From: Flavobacterium sp.
Lineage (GTDB): Bacteria > Bacteroidota > Bacteroidia > Flavobacteriales > Flavobacteriaceae
NCBI RefSeq assembly: GCF_030146175.1
Contig: NZ_JASLCE010000019.1
Span: forward strand, 1-49,291
Length of the DNA stretch: 49,291 nt
Direction of reading: 5' to 3'
The first letter of the stretch is position 1. Each line of letters starts with the position of its first letter. A program made the translations under genes and the position numbers. Positions 7,480 to 15,188 of this stretch are shown in pieces. A model generated the notes under the pieces. That model ran no database searches and was not told the origin of the DNA. It was given only the letters and a program-made list of their open reading frames with translations.

Positions 7480-8019
7480 ATGGCAATCCAACCCCCTTTT
7501 AATCTTAATCAGTGGATTAATGAGAACCGGCATTTGTTAAAACCGCCGGTTGGCAATAAAAATATATATGTAGACGCTAACGACTTTATTGTAATGATCG
7601 TAGCCGGTCCTAATGCGCGAAAAGACTATCATTATAATGAAACGGAAGAAATCTTCTACCAACTGGAAGGCGATATTAAAATCGTAATTCAGGAAGAAGG
7701 TGTGCGAAAGGAAATGCCGCTCAAAGCCGGCGATATGTACCTGCATCCGGCAAAAATACCGCACTCACCGGTGAGAAGTGAAGGTTCCATCGGATTGGTA
7801 ATCGAACGGAAAAGAGCCGGAAAAGGGTTTACCGACGGATTACTATGGCATTGCGACAATTGTAACCATAAATTATACGAAGTGTATTTCGAATTAAATG
7901 ATATCGAGAAAGACTTCCTGCCGCATTTCCAGCATTTTTACAACTCAGAAACCCTACGAACCTGCGAGAAATGTGGAACCGTAATGGAATCCGATCCGCG
8001 TTTTGTCGCAAAAAAATAA
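7480..8019 (+). CDS. nbaC: 3-hydroxyanthranilate 3,4-dioxygenase
   Basis: 179 residues, the normal size for the bacterial enzyme. It opens the ring of 3-hydroxyanthranilate to 2-amino-3-carboxymuconate semialdehyde, the step that leads to quinolinate and NAD or to full tryptophan degradation. Iron ligands of this cupin family are visible as His51, Glu57 and His95, substrate-binding Arg47 and Arg99 are present, and the rubredoxin-like second metal site is complete (Cys125, Cys128, Cys162, Cys165). ATG 7480 was preferred over a TTG at 7453 that lies inside a palindrome. No other kynurenine-pathway gene is in the window; the next gene is an aldehyde dehydrogenase of another type. Confidence 0.95.
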   Translation: MAIQPPFNLNQWINENRHLLKPPVGNKNIYVDANDFIVMIVAGPNARKDYHYNETEEIFYQLEGDIKIVIQEEGVRKEMPLKAGDMYLHPAKIPHSPVRSEGSIGLVIERKRAGKGFTDGLLWHCDNCNHKLYEVYFELNDIEKDFLPHFQHFYNSETLRTCEKCGTVMESDPRFVAKK

Positions 8020-8092
8020 AAAAATACAAAGGTTATTGTTGCGGAAACATAAGCGTAAAAGTTAATCCTTTATAATGCTAAACAAAAAACAG

Positions 8093-8100
8093 TAACTTTG
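8093..8100 (+). promoter_or_regulatory. Candidate -7 box of the ALDH7 gene
   Basis: TAACTTTG matches TAnnTTTG 35 bases before the ATG. It implies the dehydrogenase can be transcribed independently of the dioxygenase gene 116 bases upstream. Confidence 0.5.
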
Positions 8101-8135
8101 TGAAAAATAAAAACACACGAAAATAACTTAGAATA

Positions 8136-9683
8136 ATGGCAACAGCAATTGACCAATTCGGTATTCAGGAAGCGCTACAGCAATTAGGGCTTAAAGAAAT
8201 AAACGAAGGAACATCAACCGGATCAAACTGGTTTTCAAATGGTAAAATTATCGAATCGTATTCTCCTGCAACCGGAGAATTAATCGGAAAAGTAAAATCA
8301 TCAACGAAAGAAGATTATGAAGCAGCCATGAAAACGGCTGAAGAAGCTTTTAAAGAATGGCGATTGATCCCGGCTCCGAAAAGAGGAGAAATTGTGCGCC
8401 AAATGGGTGAAGCACTTAGAAAATATAAAGAACCCCTGGGGAAACTGGTTTCTTACGAAATGGGTAAAAGCCTTCAGGAAGGTTTAGGTGAAGTTCAGGA
8501 AATGATCGATATCTGTGATTTCGCAGTAGGATTATCCCGTCAGCTTTACGGATTAACCATGCATTCCGAAAGACCAATGCACAGAATGTACGAGCAATGG
8601 CATCCGTTTGGAGTAGTAGGGGTTATCTCTGCTTTTAACTTCCCGGTAGCCGTATGGAGCTGGAACTCAATGTTGGCTTGGGTTTGTGGAGACGTTTGTA
8701 TCTGGAAACCAAGTTCAAAAACACCTTTGTGTGCGGTAGCTTGTCAGAATATCATTGTTGAAGTATTGCGCAACAACAATGTATCGGAAGGTGTTAGCTG
8801 CTTAGTAGTAGGTAATGAGTCTGGTGATTTAATCAATAACGACAAACGTATTCCATTGGTATCGTTCACAGGTTCTACAAGAATCGGACGTCACGTATCT
8901 AAAACCGTAGCGGAGCGTTTCGGAAATACTATTTTGGAATTAGGAGGAAACAACGCCATTATCGTTTCAGAACATGCCGATATCAGCATGGTATTGGTTG
9001 GAGCGGTATTCGGAGCGGTAGGAACTGCCGGACAACGTTGTACCTCTACAAGACGTTTAATCGTTCACGATAGCGTTTACGACAAAACAATCAGTGTATT
9101 GAAAAATGCATACGGACAATTAAAAATCGGAAATCCATTGGATTCTAACAACCACGTTGGACCGCTAATCGACAAAGGTGCGGTTAACGATTACCTGAAT
9201 GCTATTGAAAAAGCAAAACAGGAAGGAGGAAACATTATCGTTGAAGGTGGTGTTTTAGAAGGTGAAGGATACGAAAGCGGATGCTATGTAAAACCATGTA
9301 TCATCGAAGCGAAAAATGAATTCCATATCGTTCAGGAAGAAACATTCGCGCCGATCTTATATGTGATGAAATATTCAACTATCGAAGAAGCGATCGCTAT
9401 GCAAAACGGAGTGCCTCAGGGATTATCTTCGTCGATCTTTACCAACAACATGAGAGAAATGGAATTATTCCTTTCTCAGGCGGGTTCTGATTGTGGTATC
9501 GCAAACGTAAACATCGGAACATCTGGTGCTGAAATCGGTGGTGCTTTTGGTGGTGAAAAAGAAACCGGAGGAGGACGTGAGTCAGGATCTGATGCGTGGA
9601 AAGCGTATATGAGAAGACAAACGAATACCATCAACTACGGAACAGCGTTGCCATTGGCACAAGGTATCAAGTTTGATTTCTAA
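8136..9683 (+). CDS. Aldehyde dehydrogenase, ALDH7/antiquitin type (alpha-aminoadipate semialdehyde dehydrogenase)
   Basis: 515 residues covering the whole ALDH fold. General base Glu268 lies in ELGGNN and the nucleophile Cys302 in GTAGQRCTSTRR. The LGGNNAIIV segment, GSDCGIANVNIGTSGAEIGGAFGGEK and the C-terminal LPLAQGIKF are hallmarks of the ALDH7 (antiquitin) branch. That family oxidises alpha-aminoadipate semialdehyde (in equilibrium with piperideine-6-carboxylate) in lysine breakdown, using NAD(P)+. It has its own -7 box and a strong terminator at 9702. It follows the kynurenine enzyme, whose pathway would call for a 2-aminomuconate semialdehyde dehydrogenase (ALDH8); the motifs favour ALDH7, but the true substrate has to be measured. 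Confidence 0.93.
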   Translation: MATAIDQFGIQEALQQLGLKEINEGTSTGSNWFSNGKIIESYSPATGELIGKVKSSTKEDYEAAMKTAEEAFKEWRLIPAPKRGEIVRQMGEALRKYKEPLGKLVSYEMGKSLQEGLGEVQEMIDICDFAVGLSRQLYGLTMHSERPMHRMYEQWHPFGVVGVISAFNFPVAVWSWNSMLAWVCGDVCIWKPSSKTPLCAVACQNIIVEVLRNNNVSEGVSCLVVGNESGDLINNDKRIPLVSFTGSTRIGRHVSKTVAERFGNTILELGGNNAIIVSEHADISMVLVGAVFGAVGTAGQRCTSTRRLIVHDSVYDKTISVLKNAYGQLKIGNPLDSNNHVGPLIDKGAVNDYLNAIEKAKQEGGNIIVEGGVLEGEGYESGCYVKPCIIEAKNEFHIVQEETFAPILYVMKYSTIEEAIAMQNGVPQGLSSSIFTNNMREMELFLSQAGSDCGIANVNIGTSGAEIGGAFGGEKETGGGRESGSDAWKAYMRRQTNTINYGTALPLAQGIKFDF

Positions 9684-9701
9684 TCGATACATCTCTTATA
9701 G

Positions 9702-9738
9702 AAAAAGGGCTGTCTACAAAAATAGACAGCCCTTTTTT
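9702..9738 (+). terminator. Rho-independent terminator after ALDH7
   Basis: Perfect 15-bp stem AAAAAGGGCTGTCTA / TAGACAGCCCTTTTT with a six-base loop and T run. The A run on the left arm lets it work from the opposite side as well. Confidence 0.9.
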
Positions 9739-9781
9739 ATTTTTAACACCTGATGACCAGATATGTTATTTAGATTTCTAA

Positions 9782-9812
9782 CACTTGACAGGTTTCCAAA
9801 ACCTGTCAGGTG
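9782..9812. repeat. Dispersed hairpin repeat A, copy 4
   Basis: CACTTGACAGG / CCTGTCAGGTG around GTTTCCAAAAC; one arm change (C to T) gives a G:U wobble. It lies between the convergent ends of ALDH7 and the beta-barrel gene, alongside a conventional terminator, so it is not needed as the only terminator there. Confidence 0.88.
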
Positions 9813-9826
9813 TAGCATTTAAAGTT

Positions 9827-10375
9827 TTAAAAACGATACCCGATACTTACTCCGGCGTTAAATTCAAGCGCGCTAAAACGATCGTTTACCGCACGGCTAA
9901 AGTTACGTCCGATATTAGCATACGGAGCAATCGCAAATTTATTGTTCCAGGCCCATTTGTATCCGGTTCCAAAACCGATGATAAAACTGTTCATATCGGT
10001 AGTGAGGGTTACTTCCACATCGTCGATGACTTCTTTTTCGTTAAAATCACCAAAACGGTATTTTAAAAATGGCGATAGGTAATAACCGGAATTGCTTTCG
10101 CCATTGGCTCCTAAATAAAAATTATAAGAGGCTAGAATACTATTGGTTTTAAATTCTTTAGCACCACCACTCTTTTCAGTAGTATAGGAAAAACGATCGT
10201 TAATCAGAAATTCAACCCCGATAGACTGGTTGTTGTCCAGGAAATGCTCGTAGCCTAATTCCACTGATGCCAGTACGAGCGTATTTAAAATATTAACTTT
10301 AACCTCGTTCTTGGATTGTGCATTGGCAAAAAGGCCGCTCAATAGTACGCCTAAAAGAATAATGTGTTTTTTCAT
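9827..10375 (-). CDS. Outer-membrane beta-barrel protein of unknown function
   Basis: 182 residues with a clear signal peptide (MKKHIILLGVLLSGLFANAQ, cleavage near residue 20). The mature part alternates polar and aromatic/hydrophobic residues in short strands (ASYNFYLGANG, YYLSPFLKYRFGDF, FIIGFGTGYKWAW, FNAGVSIGYRF) and ends in Phe, as small 8-stranded barrels do. I do not recognise a specific family. It is a single gene with its own -7 box (10391-10398). Confidence 0.75.
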   Translation of the reverse strand: MKKHIILLGVLLSGLFANAQSKNEVKVNILNTLVLASVELGYEHFLDNNQSIGVEFLINDRFSYTTEKSGGAKEFKTNSILASYNFYLGANGESNSGYYLSPFLKYRFGDFNEKEVIDDVEVTLTTDMNSFIIGFGTGYKWAWNNKFAIAPYANIGRNFSRAVNDRFSALEFNAGVSIGYRF

Positions 10376-10390
10376 GTCTCAAAATTTTTA

Positions 10391-10398
10391 CAAAAGTA
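10391..10398 (-). promoter_or_regulatory. Candidate -7 box of the beta-barrel gene
   Basis: TACTTTTG on the minus strand fits TAnnTTTG, 15 bases before the ATG at 10375. The implied 5' leader is very short, under 10 bases. Confidence 0.5.
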
Positions 10399-10417
10399 TA
10401 AAAATTGGACGAAACAC

Positions 10418-11146
10418 TTAGTTACGTCCTTTTTCGTTGGCGTAAAGTTCGTGTAACGGATCACTTTGCCAAAAGGATTTGGTATCGACATCCATAATGG
10501 TTAACCGGCCTTTAAACGCAGCTCCGGTATCGACATTCCAAACATTGGCTTTGTTTACCGGAACGGTTTCACCAATTCGGGTTACCGGCGTATGACCGAT
10601 AAAGATTTCGTGATATAACGTAAGGCGTTTTGGGTAAAACAAATCGTCTTTCGAAAGCGCCGGGTTTAACGACATGGCCGTTTCCCATAACGTTCGATCC
10701 CAACAGAACATCCCGCGGAAAAACTCGTAATAAACCCCTTTCTGATTCGTAAAACCGGCATGAACATACAGTCGGTTCTGTTCGTCGATATAATAGTCGT
10801 TTAAACGCGCCAGAAAACCTACGTGACGGTCTTTGGTGTGAATGTCGAGATCCTGATAAGCATCTACAGTCGATTGTCCACCGTGGATACGCCATTCGGC
10901 ATTGTCGTCGCCGGCTGTTAACCAGCGTAAAACCATTTCTTCATGGTTGCCGCGGATAAAAAAACAATCGTGGGTTTTGTCCAGTTCAATTAAAAAATCG
11001 ATTACACGAGGCGAATCACTCCATCCGTCGATATAATCGCCTAAAAACACTAATTTATCGTTTGTAGTAACCTGGGCGCGCTCCAGAATCTGATGTAACG
11101 CTTTCAGTCCGCCGTGTATATCTCCAATAACTAACGTTCTACTCAT
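10418..11146 (-). CDS. Metallophosphoesterase (calcineurin-like Ser/Thr phosphatase or ApaH-like)
   Basis: 242 residues. Metal-binding motifs of the PPP-type phosphoesterases are all visible: GDIHG (8-12), GDYIDG (36-41), GNHEE (66-70), YVHAGF and IGHTPV. Such enzymes remove phosphate from proteins or split diadenosine polyphosphates, and motif content alone does not choose between the two. Its start overlaps the end of the AlbA-domain gene by 8 bases, so translation of the two is probably coupled. It is the last gene of the minus-strand SDR / AlbA / phosphatase operon. Confidence 0.9.
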   Translation of the reverse strand: MSRTLVIGDIHGGLKALHQILERAQVTTNDKLVFLGDYIDGWSDSPRVIDFLIELDKTHDCFFIRGNHEEMVLRWLTAGDDNAEWRIHGGQSTVDAYQDLDIHTKDRHVGFLARLNDYYIDEQNRLYVHAGFTNQKGVYYEFFRGMFCWDRTLWETAMSLNPALSKDDLFYPKRLTLYHEIFIGHTPVTRIGETVPVNKANVWNVDTGAAFKGRLTIMDVDTKSFWQSDPLHELYANEKGRN

Positions 11147-12302
11147 TATTCATTCCGTATTTCATTTTTCGTAAAATGCGCATGGCTTCTTTAAACGACA
11201 CATAAACCGTAGGATTATCGTGCGCCTTAAGGAGCAATTTGGCATCAATAAGTTTTTGTTTGGCCTCGTCAAATCCATTCAGATAACAGATCATTAGGGT
11301 CGAAGGCAGGTTTTCCAGGTCTTTGTTCTCGCGTTCGGACAACGGTAAACCTTTTTGCAATTTACGGATTAATGCCAAATTGGAGTTATAAATATGAAAT
11401 AACATTTTCCGGTTAAATTCCGGTGGCTCGAAAAGCATCTGGTTGTCGATCTTGTAATAACCATTGTCATAAAACCGGATGCTGACTTGTTCCAACGGGT
11501 AATAACTCGTTTTGTCGTTTAATCCTAAAAGCAGGTATTCGGTGATCCTAAAACAATCGTCCGAATAATCTACCGTCACTTCGTCTAATGCCGAATAAAA
11601 AAGTTTGACCTGTTCGTTGATTAATTCGATATCAACCCGGGATAAAAAAGTCGTGTCCCGTATTTTCTTTTTGTTTCCGGCCCAGCAAACAATGAAGAAT
11701 TCCTTAAAAACCTTATACTCGGGATTCATGTCCTTGTGCCGGTTGTTCATAAAATCGATAACGCCTTCCAACGTATATTCAATGCTGTTACGGGAGTTGT
11801 TTTCGATACTGATAACGGTTTCGGTATTGGAACTCGCTGCGGGTTCCTGTGAAAAATCCGGCTCGTCAATCGGGATCGAATTGCTGCCGCGTCGCATAAA
11901 AATGGCTTTGGCCGGTATGGTATAAATCGCTTTTTTAAAAGAGGACATTTTATGCGTGGGTCGAATCGTAACCAATCCGACAACCTTGTCTTTTGGTAAA
12001 TGCGGAAACGGAACGTTTTCGTACTGAATCCGCGGTGGATTATCCAAAAAAGCATTGACCAGATTCTGAATCCGGCTGTCGTCGAAAAAGTCGTCGCCCA
12101 CAATTTCGTTGTCCTGATCTTCCACACCAACCACAATATAGGAATTGTTCGTAGGGTTGGAATTCGATAACGCACAAATGTGCTTTAAAAACTTCGCCTT
12201 GCCTTCTTTGGTATGCAGGTTCAGCTGACGTTTTTTGTCATAGAAGCTGCTCTCATCGTTATGAGCCAATAGGTTTTTGATAAGCAGGCGCTTGTTAATC
12301 AT
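11139..12302 (-). CDS. AlbA_2 (Schlafen-type) domain protein
   Basis: 387 residues, no signal peptide, so cytoplasmic. The N-terminal ~150 residues (SSFYDKKRQLNL, KAKFLKHICALSNS, SYIVVGVEDQDNEIVG, VGLVTIRPTHK, IFMRRGSNSIP) match the AlbA_2 fold, annotated as a putative nucleic-acid-binding or ATP-binding domain shared with Schlafen proteins and some transcription regulators. The C-terminal ~230 residues are not recognisable to me. It overlaps the phosphatase gene by 8 bases and lies 15 bases after the SDR gene. The molecular function is unknown; a link to the phosphatase is inferred from the overlap. Confidence 0.8.
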   Translation of the reverse strand: MINKRLLIKNLLAHNDESSFYDKKRQLNLHTKEGKAKFLKHICALSNSNPTNNSYIVVGVEDQDNEIVGDDFFDDSRIQNLVNAFLDNPPRIQYENVPFPHLPKDKVVGLVTIRPTHKMSSFKKAIYTIPAKAIFMRRGSNSIPIDEPDFSQEPAASSNTETVISIENNSRNSIEYTLEGVIDFMNNRHKDMNPEYKVFKEFFIVCWAGNKKKIRDTTFLSRVDIELINEQVKLFYSALDEVTVDYSDDCFRITEYLLLGLNDKTSYYPLEQVSIRFYDNGYYKIDNQMLFEPPEFNRKMLFHIYNSNLALIRKLQKGLPLSERENKDLENLPSTLMICYLNGFDEAKQKLIDAKLLLKAHDNPTVYVSFKEAMRILRKMKYGMNNE

Positions 12303-12317
12303 CGAATGAAACGAACT

Positions 12318-13070
12318 TTATAAATTTTTATTTACGATTGTAGACGTAGCCTGAGCAGTCGATAAGACCATCAGGTCGGCAATGTTAACATGATACGGTC
12401 TCGAAATTACAAAGTGGATAATATCCGCGATATCTTCGGCCAGTAAAGGCTGAAAACCTTTGTATACGTTATCGGCACGATCGGTATCGCCTTTAAAACG
12501 CACTTCCGAAAAAGCCGTGTGAACCATGCCCGGATGGATACCGCCAACTTTAATTCCGAAAGCATTCAGGTCGATCCGCATACCCTGCGTAATCGCGTCA
12601 ACAGCGTGTTTGCTCGCGCAATAAACGTTTCCGTTGGGATAAACTTCCTTTGCAGCGGTCGATCCGATGTTGATAATATGACCGGATTTGCGTTCGGTCA
12701 TTTGTGGTACTATCGCTTTCGAAACATACAACAATCCTTTTACGTTAATGTCGATCATCGCATCCCAGTCATCGGTGTTTCCGGTTTGAATCGGATCCAG
12801 TCCGTGGGCATTTCCGGCATTATTGATCAGAATGTCGATTTTTGAAAAGTCCTCCGGAAGGGACGAAATGGCTTTGAAAACCGAATCTTTGTCCTTCACA
12901 TCAAAGACAAGTGACGTAATTTGTGTATGTTTTGCTAAATCGCTTTCTAATGTTTCGAGAATTTCTTTTCTTCGTCCACAGATAATCAGACGATATTGAT
13001 GACGGGCCAAAAGCTCAGCTGTCGCTTTTCCGATTCCGCTTGTAGCACCCGTGATAAGAACTGTTTTCAT
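12318..13070 (-). CDS. SDR-family NADP-dependent oxidoreductase (YdfG-like)
   Basis: 250 residues of the classical short-chain dehydrogenase fold. Visible motifs are the cofactor loop TGATSGIG (7-14), CGRR at 31-34 (basic residues after beta-2 favour NADP), NNAG (83-86), catalytic Ser137 in NIGSTAA and Tyr150-x3-Lys154 in YCASK. The closest remembered family is the 3-hydroxy acid / serine dehydrogenase YdfG type; the substrate is uncertain. It is the first gene of the operon running leftwards to the metallophosphoesterase. I found no convincing -7 box in the 171 bases shared with the divergent moxR. Confidence 0.88.
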   Translation of the reverse strand: MKTVLITGATSGIGKATAELLARHQYRLIICGRRKEILETLESDLAKHTQITSLVFDVKDKDSVFKAISSLPEDFSKIDILINNAGNAHGLDPIQTGNTDDWDAMIDINVKGLLYVSKAIVPQMTERKSGHIINIGSTAAKEVYPNGNVYCASKHAVDAITQGMRIDLNAFGIKVGGIHPGMVHTAFSEVRFKGDTDRADNVYKGFQPLLAEDIADIIHFVISRPYHVNIADLMVLSTAQATSTIVNKNL

Positions 13071-13241
13071 GGTAATTAAATTTCAGATCTTAAAAATATA
13101 AAAACAAAATCATAATTCAGGCTTAAAAAGAAACGGTTACCAAGACTTTTAACCAATTGTTAACAACAAAACACTAAATAAATTTTCAATTTGCAGTGTT
13201 AAAATAACTTATTTAATTTCACGGCTCAAAAAAACATAAAA

Positions 13242-14246
13242 ATGGACGACACCACAGCTACTTTAGACATTAGAGCAATTAATGAAAAAATAGAGAGAGA
13301 AAGTGCTTTTATCGATCTGCTGACAATGGAGATGAACAAGGTGATTGTAGGTCAGAAGCACATGGTAGAACGATTATTAATCGGACTTTTAGGACAAGGA
13401 CATATCCTTTTGGAAGGAGTTCCGGGATTGGCAAAAACATTAGCCATCAATACCCTGTCGCAAGCGGTTCAAGGTTCTTTCAGCAGAATTCAGTTTACGC
13501 CCGATCTTTTACCGGCGGACGTAGTGGGAACCATGATCTATAACATCAAACAAAATGACTTCTCGATAAAAAAAGGACCGATCTTCGCCAATTTCGTATT
13601 AGCGGATGAGATTAACCGTGCTCCGGCAAAAGTGCAATCGGCATTACTGGAAGCCATGCAGGAAAAACAGGTAACCATTGGCGACGAAACCTTTAAATTG
13701 GACAAACCATTCCTGGTAATGGCAACCCAAAACCCGGTGGAACAGGAAGGAACCTATCCGTTACCGGAAGCGCAGGTCGATCGTTTTATGTTAAAAACGG
13801 TAATCGACTATCCTAAAATGGAAGACGAGCGTATGGTTATCCGTCAAAACCTGAAAGGAAGCTACGAAAAAGTGAACGCGGTGATTTCTTTGGATCAGAT
13901 CCGAAGAGCACAGGAAGCGGTTCGCGAAGTCTATATGGACGAGAAAATTGAAAAATACATCCTGGATATCATTTTTGCTACCCGTTATCCGGAAAAATAC
14001 AAACTGGCCGATTTAAAACCATTGATCAGCTTCGGAGCTTCTCCAAGGGGAAGTATCAACCTGGCTACAGCGGCTAAATGTTATGCCTTTATCAAACGCC
14101 GTGGTTATGTAATCCCGGAAGATGTTCGCGCCGTGGTTCACGATGTGTTGCGTCACAGAATCGGAATTACCTACGAAGCAGAGGCCGAAAACATCACTTC
14201 TGTAGAGATCATCAATAAAATTGTAAACGAAATCGAAGTGCCTTAG
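13242..14246 (+). CDS. moxR: MoxR-family AAA+ ATPase of the Bat operon
   Basis: 334 residues. Walker A is GVPGLAKT (59-66), Walker B LADEINRAP (Asp122, Glu123), sensor region ATQNPVEQEGTYPLPEAQ(V/L)DRF, and the C-terminal lid is present. MoxR ATPases act as chaperone-like partners of von Willebrand A proteins, several of which follow in this operon. It is the first gene of an eight-gene run ending at 22174, 73 bases before the DUF58 gene. The 171 bases upstream contain only an imperfect box TCAATTTG (13186-13193). Confidence 0.95.
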   Translation: MDDTTATLDIRAINEKIERESAFIDLLTMEMNKVIVGQKHMVERLLIGLLGQGHILLEGVPGLAKTLAINTLSQAVQGSFSRIQFTPDLLPADVVGTMIYNIKQNDFSIKKGPIFANFVLADEINRAPAKVQSALLEAMQEKQVTIGDETFKLDKPFLVMATQNPVEQEGTYPLPEAQVDRFMLKTVIDYPKMEDERMVIRQNLKGSYEKVNAVISLDQIRRAQEAVREVYMDEKIEKYILDIIFATRYPEKYKLADLKPLISFGASPRGSINLATAAKCYAFIKRRGYVIPEDVRAVVHDVLRHRIGITYEAEAENITSVEIINKIVNEIEVP

Positions 14247-14319
14247 AATATAGATAACTGATTTTTAACCCTATTGCCAGACAAAAGGATCGAATCGTTA
14301 ATCTGTAATCACTCTTAGA

Positions 14320-15186
14320 ATGGATACCAAAGAGCTTTTAAAAAAAGTACGAAAAATAGAAATCAAAACCCGAAGACTGAGCGATCATATCTTTTCGGGC
14401 GAATACCATACGTCCTTCAAAGGACGGGGGATGACGTTTTCGGAAGTGCGCCAGTATCAGTTTGGCGACGATGTTCGTGCGATCGACTGGAATGTAACGG
14501 CACGTTATAACGAACCGTATATCAAGGTTTTCGAAGAAGAACGTGAACTCACGATGATGTTGCTGGTCGACATCAGTGGATCGGAAAGTTTTGGAACCCG
14601 TAACCAGCTTAAAAAGGATGTGGTAACCGAAATCGCGGCAACCTTAGCTTTTTCGGCGACAAAAAACAACGACAAAATCGGATTGATCTTGTTTTCGGAT
14701 CAGATCGAATTGTTTATTCCGCCTAAAAAAGGGAAATCCCACGTGTTGCGCATCATTCGCGAACTGATCGAGTTTACGCCAAAAAGCAAAAAAACCGACT
14801 TTTCGCAGGCGTTGAAATTCCTGTCAGGTGTTATGAAGAAGAAAGCCATCGTATTCGTGATTTCGGATTTTATGACTTCCGATTACGAGCAAACGCTGAA
14901 AATTGCCGGAAAAAAACACGATGTAACCGGAGTAAGGGTATACGATGTCCGCGAAGAAAAAATGCCAAACATCGGAATGGTACATATGGAAGATGCCGAA
15001 ACCGGCGAAACCTTATTGGTTAATACCAATTCGAAATCGGTTCGGACAGAATACGAAAAACACTATCTGGAAAACGTAAAATATTTTAAAGAAACGTTTT
15101 CCCGTTGTGGTTCCGGAACGGTTAGTACCCGTGTGGACGAATCTTATGTAACCAAGTTATTGGGTTATTTTAAAGCAAGAACCTAG
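14320..15186 (+). CDS. DUF58-domain protein (vWA-like) of the Bat operon
   Basis: 288 residues, soluble. The DUF58 signature YQFGDDVRAIDWNVTAR (about 46-62) is followed by DISGS (84-88), the metal-ion-dependent adhesion site of a vWA-like fold. It probably works with the MoxR ATPase just upstream; the pair is almost always linked in Bacteroidota. Only 2 bases separate its stop from the next start. Exact function in the Bat system is not established. Confidence 0.93.
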   Translation: MDTKELLKKVRKIEIKTRRLSDHIFSGEYHTSFKGRGMTFSEVRQYQFGDDVRAIDWNVTARYNEPYIKVFEEERELTMMLLVDISGSESFGTRNQLKKDVVTEIAATLAFSATKNNDKIGLILFSDQIELFIPPKKGKSHVLRIIRELIEFTPKSKKTDFSQALKFLSGVMKKKAIVFVISDFMTSDYEQTLKIAGKKHDVTGVRVYDVREEKMPNIGMVHMEDAETGETLLVNTNSKSVRTEYEKHYLENVKYFKETFSRCGSGTVSTRVDESYVTKLLGYFKART

Positions 15187-15188
15187 AA

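Noticed and set aside
9745..9770. Possible degenerate sixth copy of hairpin A (ACACCTGATGACCAG)
   Set aside because: Only the first eight or nine bases match, and there is no second arm; too short to separate from chance.
9785..10066. Short plus-strand ORF beginning inside hairpin copy 4
   Set aside because: Antisense to the beta-barrel gene, and its first codons are made from the hairpin repeat itself.
13071..13241. Divergent promoter pair for the SDR gene and moxR
   Set aside because: The best plus-strand candidate TCAATTTG misses a key base of TAnnTTTG, and nothing suitable was found on the minus strand, so no promoter is called.
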